A stretch of 64,000 nt of DNA, from positions 1 through 64,000 of the forward strand of contig JAURVB010000168.1 of assembly GCA_033002965.1 (NCBI GenBank). Direction: 5' to 3'. Both the position numbers and the translations under genes were made by a program. Positions 1-10,819 of this stretch are shown piece by piece. How positions within the stretch are numbered: the stretch's first letter is position 1; the number at the start of each line of letters is the position of its first letter. Under the pieces are notes generated by a model. The model was not told where the DNA came from and did no database searches. It saw nothing but the letters and a program-made list of their open reading frames with translations. This DNA is from Piper betle (Eukaryota > Streptophyta > Magnoliopsida > Piperales > Piperaceae).

Positions 1-1239
1 CCTCCATTCACTATCAATCACATCATAAATCAATCCTAGCATGTTGTGCTAACAATCATCATCAATTTTAAATAATCAAATCGGAGGTAATTATACCTCA
101 CGTCGTCGGCAATCGGCGACGGCTAGGGTTCCGTTGCGCATCTCGGAGCTCGAAGTCGGCGCTCCTCGGCGTCCGATGTTCGATCGAGTCCAACTGGGTG
201 AGCTCCGCGGAAGATCCGGCGAATTCCAGAAATTCCAATTTTCCGGTGGTTTTCCGACAGCTACTGGCGGTTTTCGGCGGCTTCCGGTGGTTTTCCGGCG
301 ACAATCGCCAGCAGCGTCTACTAGTTGGAAAGGGGTCGTGTTGGGTACCCTTGGAATCGGCTTGGCGAGCCCGACTCATCTACGAGATCGACGCGGCCAA
401 CGGAGGTGGCGGCTCGCCAAAAATGGCTAAAACAGGGCCGGCGGCGATGGGTCGCTAGATCCGGCCGGCCACGGCGGCGATGGCCTCCGTTCCGGTCAGG
501 GAAGGTCGCTGGGTGGTCGGTGGTGCTGAGGCTACCACCTGATCGTGGTGGCGATGCTCGCCGGCGGCGGAATCGGCGACGCGACGGTGAAATGTAGTCG
601 TGGCGCTAGGCGAGCCGATTCTGACGTCGCGGCGGCCTGGCAGCGGCCGGGGCTGGTCGGGGCGGCACGGCAACGTCGTGGCGGAGCTAGGGGCGGCGAT
701 CGGCTGCTGGGCGGCGTCGGCCGTGGCGGCGATGGCGCTCGAACAGGGGCGGCGCGGGCGAGGGTTTGGTTTGGGGAAGAAAGAAAGACGCAGGGTGTGT
801 GGTGGCAAGGTCGTAAATATTACTTGACTCGTCTCCGACTCGAGTCAAAATAATATTTAAGTCGTAAAATATTCCAAAAAAATTGGGAAAAATCCCATAA
901 AATCAAACAACACCAAAAATCATAATGATATGCTCCAGAATTATCAACCCACCCAAAATGCCCGTAACGCGGTAAACCGCCTAAAACTAATTCTACGATC
1001 CACTATATATAAAAATAAAAAAATCACTGGCATACTCTCATATATTCTGATAACTCATTCTGTTATGCTGTGTTCATGACGTTATCATCATATACTTGGG
1101 TACGCATGACCCTCATAACTCATACACGCGACCGGCGTCGGCTCGGTACACGTGTCTTGAAACTGACTCAACTCGAAAAATAACGGTCGACCCGACCGGT
1201 TCTGAATATAAAACCCTAACTCGAATCGTGGATTTTACA
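1..1239 (-). repeat. Partial LTR of a Tekay-type Ty3/gypsy element (copy A)
   Basis: Read on the minus strand this starts TGTAAAATCC at 1239 and runs out of the window at base 1. It matches, in the opposite orientation, the LTR that lies at 7244-7896 and 19251-19900. The shared parts are the first 280 bases, the TTGACTCG/CGAGTCAA hairpin near 820-850, the GC-rich block at 100-800 and the AT-rich stretch after it. No polypurine tract or primer site adjoins base 1239, so the copy is truncated or isolated on this side. Open frames in both strands of the GC-rich block come from base composition and are not genes. The assignment rests on similarity inside the window. Confidence 0.75.
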
Positions 1240-1880
1240 TGGGGAGGGAGGGAGAAACGCAGGGGGGTGTGCGGCGCAGCTAGGGGGTGGGGGTAAGCAG
1301 GGCGCGGCTGCGATGGTAGGCCAGTAGGGGGGAAGCTCCACAGGGTGGTGGTGGGAAGCTCTACAGGGGGCTGCGGGCGGGCGGGAGCTGCAGGGGGAGT
1401 GGCAAGAAGGTAGTGGCCGGCAGGCGGTGGCTGTGGCCGGGGGGGAAGAGAAAGAAAAGGAGGGGCTGGTTGGGCCGTTGGATTTCAATCAAACGGCCCA
1501 GAGAATATGCACTTCCAAACAGGGCTGGTTGGTCGGTCGTGGTGGGGGGCCGGGTGCAGGGCCGTGGGCGGGGTCGGGCGGACGACGCTTGCCAGGGAAG
1601 CGCGGCGGCGGGGGGGGGGTTGGGGGTCAGGGTGGCGGGCAGAGCTTGCCCCGGGAGCCACGACAGGGGTGGTTGGCCACTGGGTGGCAGGCGCAGGCGG
1701 CGGGTTCGGGCACACAGGCAGTCGGACAGGGGTTAGGCGGTCAGAATGGGTTGGGTGTGGGTTTGAGGCCCATGGGACCTTGGACCATGCACTGCAATGC
1801 GCTGCAAAAGGGCTACAGTATATTGCAGGAGCCCTCATATATATATATATATTGGGTTTATAAAACTGGGTGATTCGCAA
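1240..1880. repeat. GC-rich low-complexity block with hairpin and TA run
   Basis: A G-rich plus strand made of degenerate GGGGTGG/GGCGGG strings is followed by a short (TA)n tract near 1838-1853. An inverted repeat at 1471-1500 has arms TGGGCCGTT and AACGGCCCA. The same combination of G/C-biased filler, a GGCCGTTGGAT-type hairpin and a TA run recurs at 2211-3035 and 24231-25400. This suggests a repeat family of unknown class, perhaps a non-autonomous transposon. No coding function is supported. Confidence 0.5.
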
Positions 1881-2210
1881 GATGGGGATTTTTCTTACAT
1901 TTCTTAAGTATAGATAGGGAGCTGTTAGACGAATCTATCATCGTCGAGATGAACAATAGCGAACCAAAAGCTCAACTTACATATTATTTATTTGTTGTTT
2001 AAACTTATACTAATACGATGTATTTATATAAGAATCACTCAATGTTTAACGATTGTGTACTTGAACATAGATGCTTTTTGTGTTTTATGGGTCTTAATAA
2101 TGTGTAATGTCATTAAAATAAGACAAGACTCAATCAGGTGATTTGCTAATTGAGTTTTGCTGTCAAGAGACGAATTTACATCATAATGAGTGTTGTAAAT
2201 CGGTTTAAGT
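1881..2210. other. AT-rich spacer, nothing recognised
   Basis: About 330 bases of AT-rich sequence between two GC-rich repeat blocks. I see no gene, RNA or repeat in it. Confidence 0.5.
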
Positions 2211-3039
2211 TTTAAGGTAGGCAGTGATGGTGGCAGGCGCGGCAGCAAGGGCGGTGGTGGTGATGGTGGTAGGGGCGCGGCAGCTTGGCGCAAGTGGGGG
2301 CCGGGGGTGGTTGGGCATGCGGAGGCAGGGGCCCAGCGAGCGAGGTCACGGGGGTGGGCAGGTGATCGGGTGGGGGGTTTGGGCCATTGGATCGAAATCC
2401 AGCGGCCCACGATTGGAGCACTGCATGCACGGCCAAAATCTGCAGCAGATGGCACCCTCCTCATATATATATATATATATATATATTACTATGTGCCACC
2501 TTATTTGGCAGTGCATAGGCAACGTAAGTTATGGTGGCCGTTGGATCGAAATCCAACGGCCACCATTCTTTCCATCATTTTCCCTCCCCCACTACCCCAC
2601 ACCGCCGCTGCCGCCCCGCCCGCCACCGCCGCCTCATCCACCGCCGCGCCCCCCACCTGCAGCCCTCCTCCCCACCTACCCTGTTTCCCCTGCCCTGTTC
2701 GCCGCTGCGCCCCCCGCTCGCAGCCTTCCCCCCTGCCCTGTTTCCCCTGCCCCCTCCGCCGCCTCGCCCCTGCCTGCAGCCCTCCCCCCACCTGCCCTGT
2801 GTTCCCCCACCCCCGCCCGGTTCCCCGCCCCACCCACCCCCGCCACCGCCCTGCCTGCCCCTGCCCTGTTTTTGCCACCCTCCACGACCACCCGTTTCAC
2901 CCCCACCCCCGCCGCCGCCCCGCCCGTCGACCATGCTCTTCCCCGCCGTCTGCTGCCTTGGCCAACTCCACGCCGGTGTCACCTGCTTCACCGCCGGCGG
3001 TGGCACGACAAAACACACGGGGAAGGAAGGAGCGATGGC
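2211..3039. repeat. GC-rich repeat block, second copy, two hairpins
   Basis: This is the same design as 1240-1880. A G-rich half (2220-2380) is followed by a hairpin at about 2381-2408, a (TA)n run at 2464-2487, a second, perfect hairpin at 2531-2566 and then a C-rich half (2580-2950). The strand bias flips from G-rich to C-rich around the TA run and hairpins. Long open frames on both strands consist of Pro/Arg/Gly/His runs and are compositional. Confidence 0.5.
2531..2566. repeat. Perfect inverted repeat (hairpin)
   Basis: Sixteen-base arms, beginning ATGGTGGCCGTTGGAT, pair perfectly around a CGAA loop. The same core (GCCGTTGGAT/ATCCAACGGC) occurs at 24718-24748, with imperfect relatives at 1471-1500, 2381-2408 and 24841-24871. 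Confidence 0.8.
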
Positions 3040-4090
3040 ATTTTCGTAATAAAAATTTGACTCCCTCCTAGCTCGAGTCAAATTTACGAACTAAATTTTA
3101 AAAATAAAATATAATAAAATAAAAACTTGACTTGCTCCTGATTCGAGTCAATTTTATTAAATAAAATTTTAAAATAAAATAACATAAATAAAAATTTAAC
3201 TCGCTCCTTGCTCACGCTGCTGGTTGCCAACCACCTCCCTGCCGTCACCCACACCCCGCCCTCTGGCCCCCACCGGCCCAGGCCCTACCTCCTGTCGCCC
3301 CCCGCCCCCACCCCACCCCCCCCCCCCCCCCCGCCCAGCGTCGTCTCCCCGATCTCGATTGGCGCCAAATTAAAAAATATTATTTTATATTTTTAATTTA
3401 CTTCACAATAATTTTTAATTTTTTTAAAAAATACAAAACTATAAAATAAAATATTATAAATTAAAAACTTGACTCGATCCCGATCTCGACTAGAGTCAAA
3501 TTAATATTATTGAATAACTTTTTAAAAAATAATTTCGTAATAAAAACTTGACTTGTGTCGGGATCAAGTCAATAATATGAAATAAATTTAAAAAATATAA
3601 AATAATTTTACAATAAAAACCTGACTCGATCATGTACGGGACCAAGTCAAGTTTTTATTACAAAATAACTTTATTTCCGAATAAATTTTTATTACAAAAT
3701 AAATTTAAAAAAATAAAAAACAATTCCGTAATAAATTATTTTAACTCGAGTCCGATTAAGTAAAATTTTTATTACCAAAATACTCTCCCAATTTCATCCT
3801 CATTTGTTTTGGCGCGCCACCCCCCTACTGGCGACCTTGCCGCCGCAGCCCGTTGGCCAACAATGTCGCAGCCTCGGGGCTGGATAGGCTTGCTAGGAAA
3901 TATGCGGCGCTAGTCTCATGTGGGACTGAATATAGTTTTTTTATTACAAAATTATTTTATTTTTTTAAATTTATTTCGTAATATTGACTAGATCTCGTGC
4001 GAGATCGAATCAAGTTTTTATTATAAAAAAATTTATTTTTTTAATTTATTTCGCAATGTTAACTCGAGTCTGGGACCGAGTAAAGTTTTT
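3040..4090. repeat. AT-rich array of TTGACTCG/CGAGTCAA hairpins
   Basis: About nine loosely spaced modules read roughly AAxTTGACTCG, then about ten variable bases, then CGAGTCAAxTT, usually next to TTTTTATTAC or GTAATAAAA. Examples lie near 3054-3085, 3124-3156, 3465-3495, 3545-3572, 3620-3660, 3740-3775, 3975-4022 and 4055-4092. Single copies of the module sit at one fixed place in the Tekay LTRs (820-850, 7660-7690, 10340-10365, 18838-18863). The array therefore looks like a local amplification of an LTR segment. A 17-base C run lies at 3316-3332. No gene is present. Confidence 0.6.
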
Positions 4091-6127
4091 ATTACAATTT
4101 TACCCTCCCAGCGACCAACCCCGGCCAGCGATCGCTTGCCAGCGCGCCGCCGCAACTCCGTGAAGCTGCCTCGATCGTCGCCACTCCAAGCATGATTCCG
4201 CCGCCGTCCAGGCCGTGCCGTCGCCGCTGTGCCCCCAACGACCACCCCTCGCCGTCGCCGATATTTACCCCACCATCCCGAGCGCCGTCAACGCCGGCCG
4301 CAGCCTCGATCGGAGCACGCCGCCGCTGCCCATTTTCAACGCCGCCGTCGACGGCCATCGCCGCCCCGGCTGCATTGTTGACACCGCCATTGGACCAAGC
4401 CCGTCGAGCTGGTGCCAATAGACCCCCTGATTGCCCCGTCCCGAATCATTGTCGGAAAACTGCCGGAATCCGCCGGAAAACCGCCGACACTCGCCGGAAA
4501 ACCGCTGGAACCGATAGAAAATTGGATTCGTGGGAAATTCGCCGAATCATCCGCCGAACACACCTGGTCCAATCTGATCGGACTTCGGACGCCGCTAGGT
4601 GCCGAATTCAAGTTTCGAGCCACGAAACGGAAACCCTAGCCGTAGCCGATTTTTCGACGACGCGAGGTATAATTTATTTTAATTTAATTATTTGAAAGTA
4701 TTGATTATTAGAATTGCATGCTAGGATTGGTGAATTGTATGTTATAATAATATATATAAATGTAGATTTGATTAAGGATAAAATATGAAATTTGCTTGAT
4801 TGAGTGGTGTTAAAAATGGAGGCTAAGAAATAAATTAGGGTAACTAGGTAATGATCATGATCTAATGCAAATTAGCCTAAGTAGGCTTGCTAGAATTGAT
4901 ATAGGTTGATGTGTGTTGATTGATGCGTGATTGTGTTGATTGTGTGTGCATGCTATAGGATGTGTGATTCATCATGCGGGCGTTAGTTTTTAGCTTGATT
5001 GTGTAGGTACGGTATAGGAGCTCGCTGCCTAAGCGCGTGGACCCGTTTGGAGCTTCTACCAGGTCCGTTTAGGACTCGTTCTCTGATTCTTACGCTACTC
5101 TATTGTGTATTTGATTTATCATGTGCAGGACGAGTTAAGTGGCATTTTATCGGATCCCACTTAACTCGGGCCATTTAGCCAACAATTTTTCGGATTAATA
5201 ACCCTCGAGGATGAGATCCCTCGAGTTTATTTTCGAACTTCAGATCCAGCTCACGTTGCCTTCGGGCCTATTGTATAAATCTCAACCCAAGCCTATATAT
5301 GTATAGTTTTCGTGTTTTCAGTGAGAGATGGAATGAGGGAAATCCAACTACCGTGCTACGCGAGCGGGCACGTGTGTGTCGATAGTGGGCTCTGGAATGG
5401 TGTGCGGGCCGTTTCATTCCCGAGGGATCCTGACAACTCCACCTTTGAGTTCCTCAAACCCGGAGAAGTGTGGAGGTTCACGGGTACTGCATTGCAGCGC
5501 ATGTCTAGACTTGTGGTTTCAAAGGGTACTGAAGGCGACTGCCTGAGAGTACTCGGCCTTCGTGCTCAAGGCCAGGAGTAATATGGAAGGTGCAGAGGGC
5601 GGAAAGGAATGAGATTTGATGCGAGAAGCAATAGAGAAATGGCCGAGGCATGAGAATGTGAAAGATAGGGGGACGCTGTCGACCCGAGGGCGACAGCTCC
5701 CGTATGTGCCCTGATGAGAGTTCTTGAGGAAGTATATGGTTTTCATTCAACAGGAGAGTTTGCTCTCCTGTGCCAGATTGATATTAGTTATTTTCCAGGC
5801 CGGTAACACTCGTTACTGACGGTTTTTCTATATATATGTAGGTGAGAAATGCGAAGGATGAAAGCTGTCGGGACTGTGGAGGAGCAGCACGGAACCGCGC
5901 ACACATGTACCTGCTACGTGTAATCTATAATGACGGTGTGTTATTGCTACGTGAATGATAATTTTGATGTGTTTGTTTAGATAAATTGCTTGATATGAAA
6001 TGAACAGATAAATGTGAATGAGTAGTGAGTTTGGAGTTCAGGCTCGGTTCAATTGAAACGAATGAGATAATGATGAATGCTACGGTAGATTATTATGTTT
6101 TATCGTATTTTGATAAAATATTTATAT
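4091..6127 (+). repeat. Tekay-type LTR remnant (copy C)
   Basis: This is similar, in the opposite orientation, to the LTRs at 7897-10755 and 16389-19250. Matching landmarks are the GC-rich block rich in CCGGAAAACCGCC strings (4440-4520), the GACGCGAGGTATAATTTA junction near 4655-4675, the GCGGGCGTTAG segment near 4978, the AGGACGAGTTAAGTGG segment near 5127, and the block around 5830-5920 containing GAGGAGCAGCACGGAACCG. Similarity stops near 6127, short of the LTR 3' end. The hairpin array at 3040-4090 occupies the place of the single hairpin of intact copies, so the LTR may begin upstream of 4091. Confidence 0.7.
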
Positions 6128-7243
6128 ACCCTTGTTGTGGATATAACCCACAGGTCTATAACCCACAGGTCCCAGGATTCCCTGTTTACCTTGCATCAGA
6201 TACCACATGTGAGAATGAGGGAGCACCTATTGAGAGTTCTTGAGCGGTGTGACTAGTTTCCACGAGATTCAGCCTCCTTTCCTATAACCCAGAGATGTTA
6301 GACAGAGTGGAGTTTTCACTTGAGGATTCCACTCACCCCTTTGTATGTATCAGTTCTACCATCAGTTTATCCAGAGGATTGAGATGAGTATACATTGACC
6401 AGAGCACATAGCACAGAGCACATGCCACAGACCAGATGCAGACTCCACAGTCCTATACAGAGTATGTTATCATACTCCTTGAGACACGCTGTGTATGTAC
6501 AGGTGTTCTCGCCTCCTTTCAGCAGTAGTTAGTAGTTGTATAGATATTCACCTGAGCCATAGTATGCAGTAGAGAATAGCAGCTATCCTTGTTCTCATAT
6601 AGAACAGAGTGAGATATTTGACTCAGGACCGAGTCAACTAGGACCCCGTGAGCGGTCCAGTTCCTTATACCGGGACACCTGAGAGTTATATCTAGACTGG
6701 CGACAGTGAGCCGTGCAGCTCATTAGGGTATCCACCGTACTTAGCAGGAGACTCATAGCAGGCCTTGAGGTGACTGTAGGACTAGAGTAGAGTTCCTGCG
6801 AGTACATGTAGGCGACTGTTCACAGATGAGGATTAGAGGGACATGGGTAGATGCTAGCAGGTAGGTCTTACCCTCGGCGTAGTTTTCCAGACATAACCCA
6901 GATTAGAACCTTGCGATACTCTAGAGTATCTGCTTGACCAACCTAGTAGGCCCTTAGGGGTGACCTAGGGTTTTCCGCCGAGTTAGCAGTAGGGATCAGA
7001 ACAGAAGAGAAGGATAATGATAATGTCAGAACAGACACAGGAAGTATAGAATCCAGAATGTTTGAGATGGTCAGCATCACTAGCATGACTCGCCATGTCG
7101 GCACCACTACAGTCTGTGAGGATTTACATGACTATCGAAGCGTAGAGGATACAACTGGTGTGTATCTAGCTTCCAGGTAGTAGTTCAGCAGAACCTCCTT
7201 GAGTTAAAATTTCGAGGACGAAATTTTTATAAGGAGGGAAGGT
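6128..7243 (+). repeat. Degenerate 3' internal region of a Ty3/gypsy element
   Basis: No open frame survives. The last 45 bases (about 7200-7243) match the end of the internal region of the intact Tekay element: a GTTAAAATTTCGAGGACG motif, then a purine tract, then an LTR start. The rest (6128-7190) is unassigned and is probably decayed or non-coding internal sequence. The junction with LTR copy C at about 6127 is abrupt. Confidence 0.5.
7231..7243 (+). other. Polypurine tract upstream of LTR copy D
   Basis: AAGGAGGGAAGGT lies immediately before TGTAAAACCC. The intact element has nearly the same string on the minus strand at 10756-10768. In LTR retrotransposons this tract primes plus-strand DNA synthesis and marks the upstream edge of a 3' LTR. 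Confidence 0.75.
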
Positions 7244-7896
7244 TGTAAAACCCACGATTCGAGTTAGGGTTTTATATTCAGAACCGGTCGAGTCGACCGT
7301 TATTTTTTCGAGTTGAGTCAGTTTCAGGACACGTGTACCGAGCCGATGCCAGTCGCGTGTATGAGCTATGAGGGTCATGCGTACCCAAGTATATGATGAT
7401 AACGTCATGAACACAGCAGAACAGAATGAGTTATCAGATATATGAGAGTATGCCAGTCATTTTTTTATTATTTTTATATATAATGGATCGTAGAATTAGT
7501 TTTAGGCCGTTTACCGCGTTAGGACGCGTTACGGGCAGTTTGGGTGGGTTGTTAGTTCATAGAGCATATCATTATGAATGTTGTTGGTGTTGTTTGATTT
7601 TACGGGATTTTTCCCGATTTTTATGAATTTTTTTAGGATTTAATACGACCTAGTTATTATACTTGACTCGAGCCGGAGACGAGTCAAGTTTATATTTACG
7701 AGTTTGCCACCACACACTACCCTCGACCTTTCCTACCATTCTTCACCCAAACCCTCGCCGCCCCTCATTCTCGCTGCCGCCGACGCCGTGCTACAGCCAA
7801 TCGACGCCGCCGCCCCGCCGTGGTCGCCGTGCTACCACGACCCGCCACGGCCGCCACCTCGCCGCCACGACGCCGGACTGCCCCACGGACCGCGAC
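7244..7896 (+). repeat. LTR copy D, 5' part (interrupted)
   Basis: Starts TGTAAAACCCACG and matches copy A in reverse (1239 down to about 550). It includes the GGTTTACCGCG-type segment near 7510 and the hairpin at 7660-7690. It breaks off at 7896, where the minus-strand Tekay element begins, and resumes at 19251. The joined LTR is about 3.05 kb. Confidence 0.75.
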
Positions 7897-10755
7897 TGTA
7901 ACACCCCGTTTCGGCTCACCCGTGAACCGACCCGGAAATGTCACCGGCGACCGAACCGTTCGTTAATCTACTAGATTCGGTTAAGCCGACCAGGATCTAC
8001 TCTCGGCGTCTCAAGATGAAGATGCAAATATGAAATGCATAAATGAGAATGATAGGGTTCTAACGCGGTCCTACATGCATGCTGTGATGTACAAGCAAAA
8101 ACAAGACAAAATAATAAATGAGAAACCAAAAGAAAATATATAATATTTTATGAAAATACGATAACACATAATAATCTACCATGACATTAAATCATTATCT
8201 CATTCATTTTTACCCGAGCCGAGTCTGAACTCCAAGGCTCCCTACTCATTCATATTCATCAGTTCGTTTCATAACAAGTAATTCATCAAGATAAAAACAT
8301 GGTAATAATCATCCACACAGCATTAAACAACCATCATTATACATTACACGCGGCAGGTACATGTGTGCGCGGTTCCGTGCTGCTCCTCCGCAGTCCCGAC
8401 AGCTTTCATCGCTCGCATTCCTCACCTACATATATATAGAAAAACCGTCAGTAACGAGTGTTACCGGCCCGGAAAATAACTAATATCAATCTGGCACAGG
8501 AGAGCAAACTCTCCTGTTGAATCAAAACCATATACTTCCTCAAGAACTCTCATCAGGGCACATACGGGAGCCGTCGCCGTCGGGCCGTCGCCCTCGGGTC
8601 GACAGCGTCCCCCTATCTTTCTCATTCTCATACCTTGGCCATTTCTCTATTGCTTCTCGCATCAAATTTCATTCCTTACCGCCCTCTGCACCTTCCATAT
8701 TACTCCTGGCCTTGAGCACAAAGGCCGAGCACTCTCAGGCAGTCGCCTTCAGTACCCTTTGAAACCACAAGTCTAGACATGCGCTGCATTGCAGTACCCG
8801 TAAACCTCCACACTTCTCCGGGTTTGAGGAACTCAAAGGTGGAGTTGTCCGGATCCTTCGGGAACGAAGTGGGTTCTCCCCAGCTCCAGAGCCCGCTCTT
8901 CCGGGCACACGCCCTATCTGAAGACGTGGCCGCAAGTAACCCTCATTCCATCTCTCACCGAAAACACGAAAACTATATATATATAGGCCTGGGTTGGGAT
9001 TTATACAATAGGCCCGAAGGCATCGTGAGCTGGATCTGAAGTTCGAAAACAAACTCGAGGGATCTCATCCTCGAGGGTTATTAATCCGAAAAAGGACTGT
9101 TGGCTAAATGGCCCGAGTTAAGTGGGATCCGATAAAACGCCACTTAACTCGTCCTGCACATGATAAATCAAATATACAATAGAGTAGTGTAAAACAGAGA
9201 ACGAGTCCTAAACGGACCTGGTAGAAGCTCCAAACGGGTCCACGCGCCTAGGCGGCGAGCTCCTACACCGTACCTACACAATCAAGCTAAAAACTAACGC
9301 CCGCATGATGAATCACACATCCTATAGCATGCACATAATCAACCCAATCACTCATCAATCAACACACATCAACCTATATCAATTCTAACAAGTCTACTTA
9401 GGTTAGTTTACATTAGATCATGATTATTACTTAATAACCCTAATTAGTTTCATAACTTCTATTTTTAACACCACACAATTCCACAAATTTCATATTTTAT
9501 TCTAAATCAAATCCACATTTATATAAGTAATTACAATGCACAATTCATCAATCATAGCATGCAAATTCTAATAATCAATACTTTCAAATAATTAAGTTAA
9601 AATAAATTATACCTCGCGTCGTCGAAAATCGGCGACGGCTAGGGTTTCCGTTTCGCGGCTCGAAACTCGAATTCGGCACCTAGCGGCGTCCGAAGTCCGA
9701 TCAGATTGGACCGGGTGCGTTCGGCGGATGATCCGGCGAACTTCCCTCGAATCCAATTTTCCGGCGGTTCCGGCGGTTTTCCGGCGAGTATCGGCGGTTT
9801 TCCGGCGGATTCCGACGGTTTTCCGGCGACGATTCGGGACGGGGCAATCAAGGGGTCTATCGGCACCAGCTCGACGAGCTTGGTCCGATGGCGGTGTCAA
9901 ACAGAGCAACCGAGGCCGCGATGGCCGTCGGCGGCGACGTTGAAAACGGGCGGCGGCGGCGGCGTTCTCCAATCGGGGCTCCGGCCGGCCTCGACGGCGG
10001 TCGGGGTGGTGGGGGAAATGTCGGCGACGGCGAGGGGGTGGTCGTCGGCGTCACAGCGGCGGCGGAGCGGCCCGGACGGCGGCGAAATCAGGCCCGGAGT
10101 GGCGACGGCCGAAGCGGCTTCGCGGGGCGATTCCGGCGTCGTGGCGGCGCGACGGTGGCCGGAGTTGGTCGGGGCGGCACGGCGACTTCACGGCGGGGCG
10201 GGGCGGCGTCGATTGGCGGCAGCACGGCGTCGGCAGCGGCGGCGGCGGCGACCACAAGGGCGGCGGCGAGGGTTTGGGTTGGAAGAAAGGGTCGGGGAAG
10301 ATGAAGTGATGCTCCAGTGGCAGTTTCGTAAATAAGTATTGACTCGATTCCTACTCGAGTCAAAATAATAACTAGTTCGTAATAAATTCTAAAAAAATCT
10401 AGAAAAATATGGAAAAATTCTATAAAATAAAACAAACACAATAACATCCAAATGACATGCTCTATAACTAATAACCCACCCGAATATCGTCAAACGCGTC
10501 CTAATTCGTTATTCGGCCTAAAACTATTCTTCGATCAAATAAAAATAACAATCAATACTGCATACCTCCATATACTTGATAACCCATTTTTTTCATCATC
10601 TTTCAGGCGTTATCATCATACACTTGAGCATACATGACCCTCATTGCTCATAACTCACAGCTGGCCTCAACCCAGCTCGCGGTCCATGAAGCTGACTCGA
10701 CTCGAACCGACTGGTTCACTCCCGTAAAACTCTGACTCGAGTCACGGGTTTTACA
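7897..10755 (-). repeat. 3' LTR of the Tekay element
   Basis: A 2859-bp direct repeat of 16389-19250. On the plus strand it begins TGTAACACC and ends GGGTTTTACA, giving the TG...CA ends of an LTR on either strand. In element sense it starts TGTAAAACCC next to the polypurine tract. Open frames within it (for example 9706-10335 and 9607-9972) lie in the GC-rich block and are mirrored in the other LTR, so they are not separate genes. Confidence 0.93.
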
Positions 10756-10794
10756 ACCTTCCCTCCTTAGAAAAATTTCGTCCTCGAAATTTTA
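10756..10794 (-). other. Polypurine tract and conserved 3' end motif of the Tekay element
   Basis: On the minus strand, AAATTTCGAGGACGAAATTT is followed by CTAAGGAGGGAAGGT and then the LTR. The same pair of motifs occurs before LTR copy D at 7210-7243, which links the two elements to one family. Confidence 0.8.
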
Positions 10795-10819
10795 ACCAAG
10801 GAAGTTTCCATCATGTTCC

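Noticed and set aside
2224..3060. Long open frames of 250-280 codons in several frames
   Set aside because: They consist of Pro, Arg, Gly and His runs, overlap on both strands and lie in a repeated GC-rich block. They are compositional, not genes.
9706..10335. 209-codon frame in the GC-rich part of the LTR
   Set aside because: The same frame recurs in the other LTR (18200-18829), where indels change its end, and related LTRs break it. It has no domain features.
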